A DNA stretch of 64,000 bases from Lachancea kluyveri NRRL Y-12651 (GCA_000149225.2 CM000689.1:682001-746000), one strand, 5' to 3'. Positions 11,099 to 20,465 are shown, counted from the stretch's first letter. Translations and numbers: made by a program. Notes: generated by a model not told the origin, from the sequence alone.

Positions 11099-11460
11099 TG
11101 TGTGGGCTCTCGAAGCTTGTTTCTTTTTGCGTGGGGGCGGGTAACGCGCTCAGCGTCCTGCATTTACCGCGGCTTCCGGACTCCGCGACACAGAGGGTCA
11201 GTACTTGACCCAGTGACGCGAGGTGCGTTTACCGGAGCCGACACACGCAATTGCGCTCCGCAGCCCCGCCGCCACCCAACACGCACGTCCCGTTTCTTTT
11301 TCCGGCTTCCCTTTGGCCCACACCCACACCCCGACCCACCTTCTTTTGACCCTCCTTGTGGTCAGAGTCCGCCGCCGCCGCCCACTCCCAGCAAATGACC
11401 CTTTTTCCTTTTTCCTTTCTCTTCTTGCTCTCTTACGTTGCCACCGGACCCCATTTTTTG

Positions 11461-11468
11461 TATAAATA
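11461..11468 (+). promoter_or_regulatory. TATA box of GPD1
   Basis: TATAAATA lies 32 bases before the upstream in-frame ATG (11500) and 128 bases before the conserved ATG (11596). Yeast start sites usually fall some 40-120 bases downstream of TATA, so most transcripts could begin after the first ATG. Confidence 0.7.
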
Positions 11469-11595
11469 CCCCCTCGACCCTGCTGAGTACCCTCATCCAA
11501 TGTCTCTTGCCTTCCTCCTTCGTTACAGAGCACCAAGTTTGTTATTCAAACCAAGCCTATTCACTACTACCAGATCATTTACACACACATTCAAA

Positions 11596-12771
11596 ATGGC
11601 CGCTGCCGATAGATTAAATCAAACCTCCGACATCCTTTCGTCCTCCATCCAGGCCGCTGAGAACCCCTTCAAGGTCACCGTCATTGGGTCCGGTAACTGG
11701 GGTACCACCATTGCCAAGGTGGTTGCCGAAAACACCGCCCTAAGACCACAATTGTTTGCCAGAAGAGTCGACATGTGGGTCTTTGAAGAGTTGATCGACG
11801 GTGTCAAGCTAACCGAGATCATCAACACAAAGCACCAAAACGTCAAGTACTTGCCAAACATCGACCTACCAGAAAACCTGGTGGCCAACCCAGACTTGTT
11901 GGACGCCGTCAAGGGCGCCGACATCCTAGTCTTCAACATTCCACATCAGTTTTTGCCAAGAATCGTGTCCCAGCTACAGGGCCACGTTCCAAAACACGTC
12001 AGAGCCATCTCCTGTCTAAAGGGTTTCGACGTTGACAAGAACGGTGTCAAGTTGCTGTCCACCTACGTTACCGAAAAGCTAGGCATCGCCTGCGGTGCCT
12101 TGTCCGGTGCCAACTTGGCCCCAGAAGTTGCCAAGGAAAACTGGTCCGAGACCACCGTTGCCTACCAATTGCCAGACGACTTCAGAGGCCCTGGTAAGGA
12201 CATCGACCTGGGCGTTCTAAAGTCCTTGTTCCACAGACCATACTTCCACGTTTCTGTCGTTGAAGATGTTGCCGGTATCTCTGTGGCCGGTGCCCTAAAG
12301 AACGTTGTCGCCTTGGGTTGCGGTTTCGTCGAGGGTCTAGGCTGGGGTAACAACGCCTCTGCCGCCATCCAAAGAGTCGGTCTAGGTGAAATCATCAAGT
12401 TTGGTAGGATGTTCTTCCCAGAGTCCAAGGTCGAAACCTACTACCAAGAGTCTGCCGGTGTCGCCGACTTGATCACCACCTGTTCCGGTGGTAGAAATGT
12501 CAGAGTTGCCAAGTTCATGGCCGAGAGCGGTAAGCCAGCTGAGGAAGCTGAAAAGGAGTTGTTGAACGGCCAATCCGCTCAAGGTATCCACACCGCCAAG
12601 GAGGTTCACGAATGGTTGGCCCACTCCAACAAGATTGACGAATTCCCTCTGTTTGAGGCCGTCTACCAAATCGTCTACGAGGGCGCCTCCATGGAAAGAT
12701 TGCCAGAGATGATTGAAGACTTGGAGTGTTTAGACTTCAACACCAGAAAGGAAGCCTATGCCTCCAAATGA
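11596..12771 (+). CDS. GPD1: NAD-dependent glycerol-3-phosphate dehydrogenase
   Basis: Reduces dihydroxyacetone phosphate to glycerol 3-phosphate using NADH, for glycerol production, osmotic tolerance and redox balance. From the ATG at 11596 it gives 391 residues, the length of S. cerevisiae Gpd1, and begins MAAADRLN like Gpd1. The NAD fold motif VIGSGNWGTTIA and the catalytic-domain segments SCLKGFD, LSGANLAPEVA and ALKNVVALGCG are intact. An in-frame ATG at 11500 would add 32 residues with five Lys/Arg and no acidic residue, a mitochondrial presequence-like leader reminiscent of Gpd2. The peroxisomal PTS2 seen in Gpd1 (RLNLTSGHL) is altered here to RLNQTSDIL. Codons are strongly biased (GGT, AGA, TTG, GCC), marking high expression. 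Single ancestor-like copy of the GPD1/GPD2 pair. Confidence 0.97.
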   Translation: MAAADRLNQTSDILSSSIQAAENPFKVTVIGSGNWGTTIAKVVAENTALRPQLFARRVDMWVFEELIDGVKLTEIINTKHQNVKYLPNIDLPENLVANPDLLDAVKGADILVFNIPHQFLPRIVSQLQGHVPKHVRAISCLKGFDVDKNGVKLLSTYVTEKLGIACGALSGANLAPEVAKENWSETTVAYQLPDDFRGPGKDIDLGVLKSLFHRPYFHVSVVEDVAGISVAGALKNVVALGCGFVEGLGWGNNASAAIQRVGLGEIIKFGRMFFPESKVETYYQESAGVADLITTCSGGRNVRVAKFMAESGKPAEEAEKELLNGQSAQGIHTAKEVHEWLAHSNKIDEFPLFEAVYQIVYEGASMERLPEMIEDLECLDFNTRKEAYASK

Positions 12772-13086
12772 GGGGCTCTACGGACACCAAGTTTTTGCAT
12801 TCTGAATCTCCGCTCTCGTTGCGTCTCTGCGCCTGCTTTTCCTGGCGCGAGGACAACGACACCATATTAAAGCATTTTCTCGGGGGAGAGAAAGAAGGTC
12901 TGGCACACTTTTTTCACCAACTACTAGAAACCGACTGTAAATTAGTTTTTGTATAAAAATAAATCACTCAACTATCTTTTGAAATACATGATTGTATCCT
13001 ACTCATTTTTTTTTTTTTGTTCTGTACAGTGAAGCGTACGTCGAGATGGAGAGAGAGGCGAGTGTATCAGCAGAGGAGAAATCATA

Positions 13087-13563
13087 CTAGAATGGGCGGT
13101 GGTAGAGCGGCACCGATGTCATCGCAGCGACAGCTGCTGTTATTGTCGCTGTTGTTGCCGCTGTTGTCGTCTTTGCATCCACCCTTGCCCCAGCTGCTGC
13201 GTGCGCTTGAGCTGCGTATGCTTGGGCTGCCACTATCTGTGCAGACCACCAGCTTCTGTTTTCGTGTTGCTGACACCGATTTTTTTTGTCTGGCGCGGGA
13301 TGCGGTGCAGGCGACGACGAACAAGAATAGGAACTAGCGGGCGGGCAAAGGGAACGATGGCGATTGTGTTGGTGGTGGTGGTGGTGGTGGTGGTGGTGAG
13401 GGACAGCTGAATTGGCAGCGGTGCCCATGATAGTGAGGAGGAGGATAAGGAGGAGAATGAGGAGGGTGAGGAGGAGGACGCCAACCCCGATGTCAGCCGC
13501 GGTGCCACCGCCTGATGCTACGCGTGGCGGACAGATACGGCACCACTGGCGCCCAACGTCCAC
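13087..13563 (-). CDS. Doubtful small reading frame with a hydrophobic segment and poly-His run
   Basis: A 158-codon frame opening with ATG. It shows a CxxC near residue 8 (CRIC), a Leu/Ile-rich hydrophobic stretch at about 28-48, and nine His residues from a GTG/CAC repeat, then an Ala/Thr-rich end. I recognise no family. The repeat opens other long frames in the same place, so this could easily be chance. It is listed only because the spacer between the convergent neighbours is too long to be explained by terminators. Confidence 0.15.
   Translation of the reverse strand: MDVGRQWCRICPPRVASGGGTAADIGVGVLLLTLLILLLILLLTIMGTAANSAVPHHHHHHHHHQHNRHRSLCPPASSYSCSSSPAPHPAPDKKNRCQQHENRSWWSAQIVAAQAYAAQAHAAAGARVDAKTTTAATTATITAAVAAMTSVPLYHRPF
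13371..13398. repeat. GGT/CAC trinucleotide microsatellite
   Basis: About nine GGT units in the GPD1/nitronate monooxygenase spacer. On the minus strand it would encode the His run of the doubtful frame. Confidence 0.9.
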
Positions 13564-13944
13564 AATGCCATAAATCTTGACGCCCCTATGAGTCAGTGCC
13601 AGGTATTGTTGAATACCACCCGCTGTGGGTCAGGCAGCGCTTGACCCCCCTTTCCGAGAATTATGTTTGTCGCAAGTGTTGCAGTTCCAACCTGCTGAGG
13701 TGCATGCTTGGCGACGCTTAATGTCCAATTTTGCCCATCAAACAAAAACACAACTGCAAAGGATGAACACGCACAGCATACGACAAAGAAGGCACCACTC
13801 ACGAGTTGTATCATAAGGCATAGTATACGATCTACAAACTTCGAGATTCCAGCTTCTGCTGTCTGAAAAAATAGAAACAAAAATAAAAGTAAAAACAAAA
13901 ATAAAAAAAAAAAATTGTTCAAGCCGCCAGCACCCAGGCAACGT

Positions 13945-15117
13945 TTATTTTCCAGGAACTGGCGGGTCGGCACGTGGTACGCTCAGGTTAGCACACAAAC
14001 TGTCGACTATCTCTCCGGCAGATAACCCTGGCCGAATCAGGCTGTAGCCCTGTCCCACCAAGTAAAAATCCATTGCCGCTGGCTTTTTGGACCTGAGGGT
14101 TTTGAACGCGTTGTACATGGGCCCGTAGGGAGGCAGCTCTTCGCCGCGGTAGCTGAGCTCCAGGTTCTTGAGAAATGGAGTCAGCAGCGCCCTTGCCGGC
14201 TTGCCCGAAACAATCCGAGTCACGACAGTCGTGAGCCGTGCCACATCGTCAGCCAACACTGTCTGGTAGTGCACAGAGGCCCTCGACTCGGGTGAAGCAA
14301 CGAACGCGGTGCCAAGCTGGACTGCAGCAGCGCCCTGCGACAAGTAGTACTGTATAGTTGCCGAGTCCATCACCCCTCCAGCAGGCACCAGAAATGGCCG
14401 AGCAGCCCGCTTAGAAAAGAGCTGCCGCACCAGCTGGAATAGAGCCAGCGTGGACAGTGCCTCGTCAAACCTGAGATTGCTCTCCACAAAGTTGCCCCTG
14501 TGGCCACCTGCCTCGTGGCCCTGGCAGACTATGCCGTCGACACCCGTGTCCGCCAGCACACATGCCTCGTTGGCAGAGGTTGCCGTTGCGAACACGCGGA
14601 TGCCCAGGGCTTTTAGACGCCGGATCGTTTGCGCAGACGGACATCCAAAGTGGAAGCTGACCGCCCTGGGCCGGTACTCGTGTTCAAAGTACAACAGCAG
14701 TCGGTCCAGACTGCCCAGATGCTCCTCGTGCTCCAGCTCTTTGAAGGAGACCTGCGAATTTCTGAACAGCGCGCTGTCGCTGGAGATCGAGGTGCCCAGG
14801 ACCCGCTGGTATAGGCGTATCCAGTTGTCTTGCTGCAGCGGGGTGGCCTCGCCGACTATCTCATGGCAGAAAAAGTTGAGGTTGACATTTGTCTGCAGTG
14901 CAGTGTTTTCAATGCGCGAGGTAAACTCGGCAACCACTGCTGCAAGCTCTTCGACTGCTTCAGGCCTTGTAAAGTCGATGTATGACACGGGCAAGGAGCC
15001 TAGGCCACCGTGGTTGGTCACCGCAGCAGCCATTTCGGGCGTCGACACACCTGCCATGGGTGCTTGGAAAACAGGGTGCTTCAGAGCCAGCGTGCGCAGC
15101 AATAGCTTACAACTCAT
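13945..15117 (-). CDS. Nitronate monooxygenase (2-nitropropane dioxygenase) family, FMN-dependent
   Basis: A 390-residue TIM-barrel flavoprotein. The start at 15117 is the ATG beginning MSCKLLLRTL just before the conserved FQAPMAG block (residues 17-23); the longer open frame upstream has no family similarity. Other family blocks are GGLGSLP, the central CQGHEAGGHRG flavin/active-site motif, and the later VPAGGVMD and GAAAVQLGTAF phosphate-binding segments. These enzymes oxidise alkyl nitronates such as propionate 3-nitronate, using FMN and oxygen, as detoxification. The nearest S. cerevisiae relative I know is YJR149W, which is on another chromosome. Here the gene separates GPD1 from ARG1, adjacent apart from it in the S. 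cerevisiae order. Substrate not proven. Confidence 0.85.
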   Translation of the reverse strand: MSCKLLLRTLALKHPVFQAPMAGVSTPEMAAAVTNHGGLGSLPVSYIDFTRPEAVEELAAVVAEFTSRIENTALQTNVNLNFFCHEIVGEATPLQQDNWIRLYQRVLGTSISSDSALFRNSQVSFKELEHEEHLGSLDRLLLYFEHEYRPRAVSFHFGCPSAQTIRRLKALGIRVFATATSANEACVLADTGVDGIVCQGHEAGGHRGNFVESNLRFDEALSTLALFQLVRQLFSKRAARPFLVPAGGVMDSATIQYYLSQGAAAVQLGTAFVASPESRASVHYQTVLADDVARLTTVVTRIVSGKPARALLTPFLKNLELSYRGEELPPYGPMYNAFKTLRSKKPAAMDFYLVGQGYSLIRPGLSAGEIVDSLCANLSVPRADPPVPGK

Positions 15118-15429
15118 AGCTCTAATTTGCAGATGCCAAAGGGCTGTCGAGAAGTGTTGTTGAGTGCCAAGCCGATAATTAACGGACAACTGGTGTATAT
15201 CGGCGGCCCTCTCCGCACTCCGCACATCGCAAGCGAGCACGCACAAACGTACGAGCAAGAACTCCGGAGAACCTGCTACCCGCACTATGCCAGACGCCCG
15301 CTACCGTAGGGCATGCGCTGCCACGTTTCTCGCTCGGCACGAGGAAAGAAGAAGAAAAAAAAAAAAAAGAAAAAAAAAAAAAACAAGAAAAAGTCGCCGC
15401 ACAGCACGCCTAGAGTCGTTTGCCGTTGC

Positions 15430-15485
15430 ACTTAGGGGAACATTAAACGCAACTTGCACCAAAGGCGAAAGAGGTTCCCCTAAGT
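15430..15485. repeat. Perfect 12-base inverted repeat carrying two stress-element cores
   Basis: ACTTAGGGGAAC at 15430-15441 is matched by its exact reverse complement GTTCCCCTAAGT at 15474-15485, with a 32-base loop. Each arm contains AGGGG/CCCCT, the core of the Msn2/Msn4 stress response element. It may act as paired protein sites or as a hairpin. Confidence 0.7.
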
Positions 15486-15918
15486 ACAAGAACTAGAGAG
15501 ACGACGGGGTTCTTGCTGGGGGCCCAAGACTGCCCTCGCATGCTTCTCCCCTCAGTGTTTTGGTTTACAATAGCCGCCGTTATCTTGCGCGCTTCTGTCG
15601 AGTCCTCTTTCGTTTCTTATCATGGTAGTCTCTATCTGCTGGCCTGTTGGCCTGCTGGCAGGTAGTTCGAGCCCAATGGCACACACTTACGCAAGCCACA
15701 CATGGCATGCTGAAAACGTAGAGTGCACAGGCTGCGTAGAGTGCACAGACTGCGTAGACTGCGTAATCACGCAAACTACACGCCCACTCGCACGCCGTAA
15801 ACCATCTAGTCCTTCTGGTGAATCATTTCTGCCAATTCCAGTGCGAATTTTTCTCCTTTTCTTTCTTTTTTTCCATTTTTTTTCTCTGTTTTTTTCGTCC
15901 TCTCATTTTCATTATCTC

Positions 15919-15950
15919 TGACTCAGAGCGTAAATACAAAGCGTATATAA
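15919..15950 (+). promoter_or_regulatory. Gcn4 site and TATA box of ARG1
   Basis: TGACTCA at 15919-15925 is a perfect Gcn4 half-palindrome site (general amino acid control), and TATATAA at 15944-15950 is a TATA box, 165 and 140 bases before the ARG1 start. This is the expected arrangement for an arginine biosynthetic gene in yeast. Confidence 0.75.
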
Positions 15951-16025
15951 GGAAAAAAACTTGCATCCTGAAACCCTTTCTCTCCTATGTTTCCATCAAT
16001 TCTCCTACTCTTTCCTAGAATAAGC

Positions 16026-16068
16026 ACACGCAAACGCAAACGCAAACACAAACGCAAACGCACACACA
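16026..16068 (+). repeat. AAACGC hexamer repeat in ARG1 leader
   Basis: About six imperfect AAACGC/AAACAC units just upstream of the ARG1 start codon, likely in the 5' untranslated region. Confidence 0.8.
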
Positions 16069-16083
16069 ATCATTCTATCTACA

Positions 16084-17340
16084 ATGTCTAAAGGTAAAGT
16101 CTGTCTAGCTTATTCCGGTGGTTTGGATACCTCCATCATCTTGGCCTGGTTGTTGGACCAGGGCTACGAAGTTGTCGCCTTCTTGGCCAACGTCGGCCAG
16201 GAAGAAGATTTCGAGGCCGCCGAAAAGAAGGCTTTGGCCATTGGTGCCACCAAGTTTGTCTCTGTCGACTGCAGAGAGGAGTTCGTCAAGGACATCTTGT
16301 TCCCAGCCGTCCAAGTCAATGCCGTCTACGAAGACGTGTACTTGTTGGGTACCTCGCTAGCTAGACCTGTGATTGCCAAGGCCCAGATCGACGTTGCTGA
16401 ACAGGAGGGCTGTTTCGCCGTTGCCCACGGCTGTACCGGTAAGGGTAACGACCAGATCCGTTTCGAACTGGGCTTCTACGCCTTGAAGCCAGACGTCAAG
16501 GTCATTGCCCCATGGAGAGACCCTGAGTTCTTTGAGAGATTTGCTGGTAGAAAGGATCTACTGGACTACGCTGCCGAGAAGGGCATCCCAGTCACCCAGA
16601 CCAAGTCCAAGCCATGGTCCACCGACGAAAACCAGGCCCACATCTCCTACGAGGCCGGGATCCTGGAAGACCCTGACACCACTCCTCCAAAGGACATGTG
16701 GAAGCTAATCACCGACCCTCTGGACGCCCCAGACGCCCCAGAAGACCTAACCATCTTTTTCGAAAAGGGTCTGCCAACCAAGTTGGCCTACTCCGAGGAG
16801 GGTGCCGCCAAGGAAGCCACTTCTCCTCTCGACATTTTCTTGGCCGCATCTAAGCTAGCCAGAAGAAACGGTGTCGGCAGAATCGACATTGTCGAAAACC
16901 GTTACATCAACTTGAAGTCCAGAGGCTGCTACGAACAGGCTCCATTGACCCTGTTGAGAAGGGCCCACGTCGACCTGGAAGGGTTGACCTTGGACAAGGA
17001 GGTCCGCCACTTGAGAGACCAGTTTGTCACCCCAAGCTACTCCAGACTGTTGTACAACGGTTCTTACTTTACCCCTGAGTGCGAATACGTCAGATCCATG
17101 ATCCAGCCTTCCCAAAACACCGTGAACGGCCAGGTCAGAATCAGACTGTACAAGGGTAACGTTATCGTCTTGGGTAGATCTTCCGAGACCGAAAACCTGT
17201 ACGACCCAACCGAGTCCTCTATGGACGAGTTGACCGGCTTCCAGCCTACCGACACCACCGGTTTCATTGCCATCCAGGCCATCAGAGTCAAGAAGTACGG
17301 TGAGTCCAAGAAGGCCAAGGGCGAAACCTTGACATTGTGA
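16084..17340 (+). CDS. ARG1: Argininosuccinate synthase
   Basis: A 418-residue enzyme joining citrulline and aspartate with ATP to form argininosuccinate, the penultimate step of arginine synthesis, in the cytosol. The N-terminal ATP pyrophosphatase P-loop AYSGGLDTS (residues ~9-17) and the family blocks HGCTGKGNDQIRFE, APWRDPEF and the citrulline/aspartate-binding YENRYIN-like segment (VENRYINLKSRG) are intact. Its length is close to the 420 of S. cerevisiae Arg1. The codon bias is strong (TTG, GGT, AGA, GTC), like GPD1. A Gcn4 site and TATA box precede it. DPP III follows on the same strand, as in S. cerevisiae (YOL058W, YOL057W). Confidence 0.98.
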   Translation: MSKGKVCLAYSGGLDTSIILAWLLDQGYEVVAFLANVGQEEDFEAAEKKALAIGATKFVSVDCREEFVKDILFPAVQVNAVYEDVYLLGTSLARPVIAKAQIDVAEQEGCFAVAHGCTGKGNDQIRFELGFYALKPDVKVIAPWRDPEFFERFAGRKDLLDYAAEKGIPVTQTKSKPWSTDENQAHISYEAGILEDPDTTPPKDMWKLITDPLDAPDAPEDLTIFFEKGLPTKLAYSEEGAAKEATSPLDIFLAASKLARRNGVGRIDIVENRYINLKSRGCYEQAPLTLLRRAHVDLEGLTLDKEVRHLRDQFVTPSYSRLLYNGSYFTPECEYVRSMIQPSQNTVNGQVRIRLYKGNVIVLGRSSETENLYDPTESSMDELTGFQPTDTTGFIAIQAIRVKKYGESKKAKGETLTL

Positions 17341-17766
17341 GCTGCGCCGCCGGCCCGCGTATATTAGGAGTCTGCGATTCTCTATACTTTGTATATATAA
17401 AATAAAAGAAAACCCAGAAATAAGCGTTTGCTTTCAGAGGCAACCTGCAGCCATCTCCTCCTAGCGGCGTCTCTTCCTGCTTGAGGATACAAGTTGACCA
17501 CCAGAGGTGGGTGTGAACCGGCTGGCTCGCTTGCTGGTTGGCTGGCAGGCTGTTCAGCACCTCTGAACACCGAGCACTACGTACGGGACAGCCGCAAGCG
17601 GCAAAGGCGACAAACCGCTCCCCCAAAAGGCTCCACCCCCTCTCCACCTCTCTCTCTCTCTCTCTCTCTCTCTCCCCTACCTTGTGTCCACAACGCAAAG
17701 CTATAAAAGCCTTCCTCCCCCAGACACCCCATCTCTTTGTCCTCACTTGCTTTGCTCAGACATTGA
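17341..17766. other. Intergenic ARG1/DPP III with TC microsatellite
   Basis: Tandem genes on the same strand. A CT dinucleotide run covers 17648-17674, about 90 bases before the next start. The A/T-rich stretch just after ARG1 (about 17380-17410) is a likely 3'-end region. No gene is seen. Confidence 0.6.
17648..17674. repeat. CT dinucleotide microsatellite
   Basis: About 13 CT units, 93 bases before the DPP III start. Confidence 0.9.
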
Positions 17767-19923
17767 ATGCTGAGCTTCCTAAAAACATTTGTTGCCAAAA
17801 AACCAAGCATAGTCACCAACGCATTGAGAATGTCCACCCAAGCCAACAGGGCCTACCTGGCCGACCAAAAGGCACCAGTGATCATGCTGAGTGCTAAAAC
17901 TTTTTTCAAGCAATTGTCCGAAAAAGAACAAAAGTACGCCCACTACATGTCCAAGGCGTCCCACGCCGGTTCCCGTGTCGTGCTGAGACAGGTTTCGCAC
18001 GAAAGTGAAGCCATTTTCGACCTGATCATGAAGGTCCACCAGGCTCTCCAGGGTGAGTACCCAGAGGGCGACGACAAGCAGCTGTATGCGGAGTATGTAT
18101 CGCAGTTCCTCGGCAACCTGGGCAACTACAGGTCCTTTGGTGACCTAAAGTTTATTCCGCAGTGCGACAGGCAGTACTTCTACGGGCTGCTGGAGTTGGC
18201 CTCGCTCGATGCCTCCACCAGACCCGACACCAAATCGTGTCCGTACGCCACATACACGGAGCTAGTCGAGCAGGGCGTCTACCACGTTGACGACAAGTGT
18301 GCCCTGCTGGGCTTCCCCTCCGAGGGCCACCGCTCCTCGTACTACTTTGGTAACGTCACGCCCGATGACATGGCGCTGTTGAAAAAAGATGTGTTTGGCG
18401 CGTACAAGATCCTGCCGGAAAACACCAGGATCAAAAAGCTGAGCGACGGCCGGTTCGAGATCCTGGTCGCCTCGGCGGCGGCCCACAACAACCAGCTGCA
18501 GGAGTACCCCGCCGAGACCATCGCCTTGTCCAACGGCGCCCAGGCAACCTTCAAGTTTGGCGACCACTCCCGTGAGATGGAGATGGTCGCAAAGTACCTG
18601 CGCCAGGCCAAGGAATACGCTGCAAACCCTACGCAGGAGGCCATGTTGGACCAGTACGTCAAGCACTTTACGCTGGGCTCCTCGCACGCCCACAAGGAGT
18701 CCCAAAAGCTCTGGGTCAAAGACCTGTCCCCTACCATCGAGACCAACGTCGGGTTCATCGAGACGTACAGAGAACCCTCGGGCATCATCGGCGAGTTCGA
18801 GTCCCTGGTCGCCATCCAGAACAAGGAGCGCACGCGAAAGTTTGCCACGATGGTGAAGAACGCGGAAAAGTTCATCTCGCTGTTGCCGTGGGACCCGGCC
18901 TTTGAGAAGCCCAAGTTCCAGCCACCGGACTTTACCTCTCTGGAGGTGTTGACGTTTGCCGGAAGCGGCATCCCCGCAGGGATCAACATTCCCAACTACG
19001 ACGACGTCAGGCTCAACGTGGGATTCAAAAACGTCTCGCTGGGCAATATCTTGAACGCGTCTCTGGGCTCCAAGAAGCAGCCAACCACGCTGATTGCGGA
19101 AGAGGACCGCGCTCTTTTCGACTCGCACCAGAACGCCTCCTTCGAGGTCCAGGTCGGGATCCACGAGCTGCTAGGCCACGGCTCGGGCAAGCTGTTGAGC
19201 GAGCTGGATGACGGCACTTTCAATTTCGACAGGGAGCACCCACCCCTGGGCCTCGACGGCAAGCCGGTCTCCACGTACTACAAGAAGGGCGAGACCTGGG
19301 GGTCCAAGTTCGGCCAGCTTGCCGGCGCCTTCGAGGAGTGCCGTGCCGAGGTGATTGCGATGTACTTGCTCACGAACAGAGAGCTTTTAAAGATCTTTGG
19401 CTTTGAAACCAAGGCCGAGCAGGACAGCATCATCTACGTCGGGTTTCTGCAAATGGCGCGTGCCGGGTTGATGGCGCTGGAGTTTTGGGACCCGGCAACT
19501 GGCAAATGGGGCCAGCCGCACATGCAGGCCCGTTTCTCGATCATGAAGACCTTTTTGAAGCACGCCTCTGACGCCAGCTTTTTGGAGCTGGTGCACACAA
19601 AGGACGACTTCAGCGATCTGCACGTCAAGCTGAACCGCGACCTGATCGAGACCGTGGGCCACGCGTGTGTCGAGGACTACTTGACCCACTTGCACGTCTA
19701 CAAGTCGTCTGGGGACGTCGAGCGTGGCAGCAGGTACTTTATCGAAAGAAGTACCGTCACGCCGGACCTGGCCAAGTTCAAACAGGCGGTTTTGGACAAG
19801 AAGCTGCCCAGAAGACAGATAATCCAGGCCAACACCACTGTTGAGGACGGCCGCGTAGTGTTGAAAGAGTACGACGAAACCCCATGGGGCATGATCCAGT
19901 CCTTTGTTGAGAGAGAGGTGTAG
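17767..19923 (+). CDS. Dipeptidyl-peptidase III, zinc metallopeptidase (YOL057W homologue)
   Basis: A 718-residue M49-family peptidase that removes dipeptides from the N-terminus of oligopeptides. The diagnostic zinc motif HELLGH lies near residue 465, and the second zinc-ligand motif EECRAE near 521. The rest aligns in outline with the two-lobed DPP III fold. The first 21 residues ([21 protein letters not shown]) carry four basic and no acidic residues, and a second ATG at 17830 ([10 protein letters not shown]) would give a 697-residue cytosolic form. Two starts could therefore yield mitochondrial and cytosolic products; DPP III is usually cytosolic. The order after ARG1 matches S. cerevisiae. 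Confidence 0.95.
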   Translation: MLSFLKTFVAKKPSIVTNALRMSTQANRAYLADQKAPVIMLSAKTFFKQLSEKEQKYAHYMSKASHAGSRVVLRQVSHESEAIFDLIMKVHQALQGEYPEGDDKQLYAEYVSQFLGNLGNYRSFGDLKFIPQCDRQYFYGLLELASLDASTRPDTKSCPYATYTELVEQGVYHVDDKCALLGFPSEGHRSSYYFGNVTPDDMALLKKDVFGAYKILPENTRIKKLSDGRFEILVASAAAHNNQLQEYPAETIALSNGAQATFKFGDHSREMEMVAKYLRQAKEYAANPTQEAMLDQYVKHFTLGSSHAHKESQKLWVKDLSPTIETNVGFIETYREPSGIIGEFESLVAIQNKERTRKFATMVKNAEKFISLLPWDPAFEKPKFQPPDFTSLEVLTFAGSGIPAGINIPNYDDVRLNVGFKNVSLGNILNASLGSKKQPTTLIAEEDRALFDSHQNASFEVQVGIHELLGHGSGKLLSELDDGTFNFDREHPPLGLDGKPVSTYYKKGETWGSKFGQLAGAFEECRAEVIAMYLLTNRELLKIFGFETKAEQDSIIYVGFLQMARAGLMALEFWDPATGKWGQPHMQARFSIMKTFLKHASDASFLELVHTKDDFSDLHVKLNRDLIETVGHACVEDYLTHLHVYKSSGDVERGSRYFIERSTVTPDLAKFKQAVLDKKLPRRQIIQANTTVEDGRVVLKEYDETPWGMIQSFVEREV

Positions 19924-20465
19924 CCTGCACAGCGCGGTCCCTGCGAGTGTGCATGTGTATAAAGGTTTATGTATTTGTATATATGCGCGTTTGAGTGCAC
20001 ACGCATGGTTTATCCAGTAATAGAAAACAGTGTGATGACAGCATCGACCGCCGCCAGTGTTGTTGCGCTAGACACGAGCTCTCACCTGCAGCAGTAGCAG
20101 CCGTAGCAGCAGCAACGAAACCCATCCTTCTGGTCCTGTGCTGCTGATCACGCGACACGTTGGGCGCCAGCTTCTGTCCGTCTCACTCGCTCGCTCGCTT
20201 CGCTTCGCTTCGTCTCGTGGTGTGCAGTCGAGACCATCTCGAGGCATCACCAAGGGCCACATGACAGGCGACTGGTTCTTGCTACCATACATCTTTTGCC
20301 ATGGCACATCCAGCAAGCTGGCCCAACAACAAGCATTTCCACCCACCAGACACAGCCCTTTAAACGCAGAAAGGGAAGCAAATAGAGAAAGACAGCCAGC
20401 AGATAAAACGACATCGTTACCGCACGAAACAACCCGTCCATCTGAACCATAAACGTACCCACACA
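19924..20465. other. Intergenic DPP III/GPM
   Basis: Promoter region of the mutase gene with short imperfect repeats (GCAGTAGCAGCC near 20090; TCGCTTCGCT near 20190). No gene is recognised. Confidence 0.6.

Larger units (their letters stand above)
10375..11595. other. Divergent intergenic MAM3/GPD1, a large regulatory region
   Basis: More than 1 kb between divergent genes. From left to right: an imperfect hexamer repeat at about 10473-10530, an A-rich tract near 10815, a CACGTG cluster at 10851-10963, CRE/Yap-like sites, CTTCC-type sites near 11168 and 11303, and a TATA box at 11461. It has the look of a strongly regulated promoter for GPD1. Confidence 0.65.
12772..13944. other. Long convergent intergenic GPD1/nitronate monooxygenase
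   Basis: Over 1.1 kb between converging genes, unusually long for that orientation. It contains T and A runs, a GGT microsatellite at 13371-13398 and many short repeats. A 158-codon open frame on the minus strand (13087-13563) is listed separately as doubtful. No tRNA or known RNA is visible. Confidence 0.55.
15118..16083. other. Divergent intergenic nitronate monooxygenase/ARG1
   Basis: Contains A-rich tracts (about 15355-15384), a 12-base inverted repeat at 15430-15485, a GCGTAGA-based repeat at about 15717-15770, T-rich runs, a Gcn4 site, a TATA box and an AAACGC repeat in the ARG1 leader. No gene is seen. Confidence 0.6.

Noticed and set aside
15655-15685. GTTCGAGCCC, a tRNA B-box-like match upstream of ARG1
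   Set aside because: No five-pair T stem and no clover-leaf around it.
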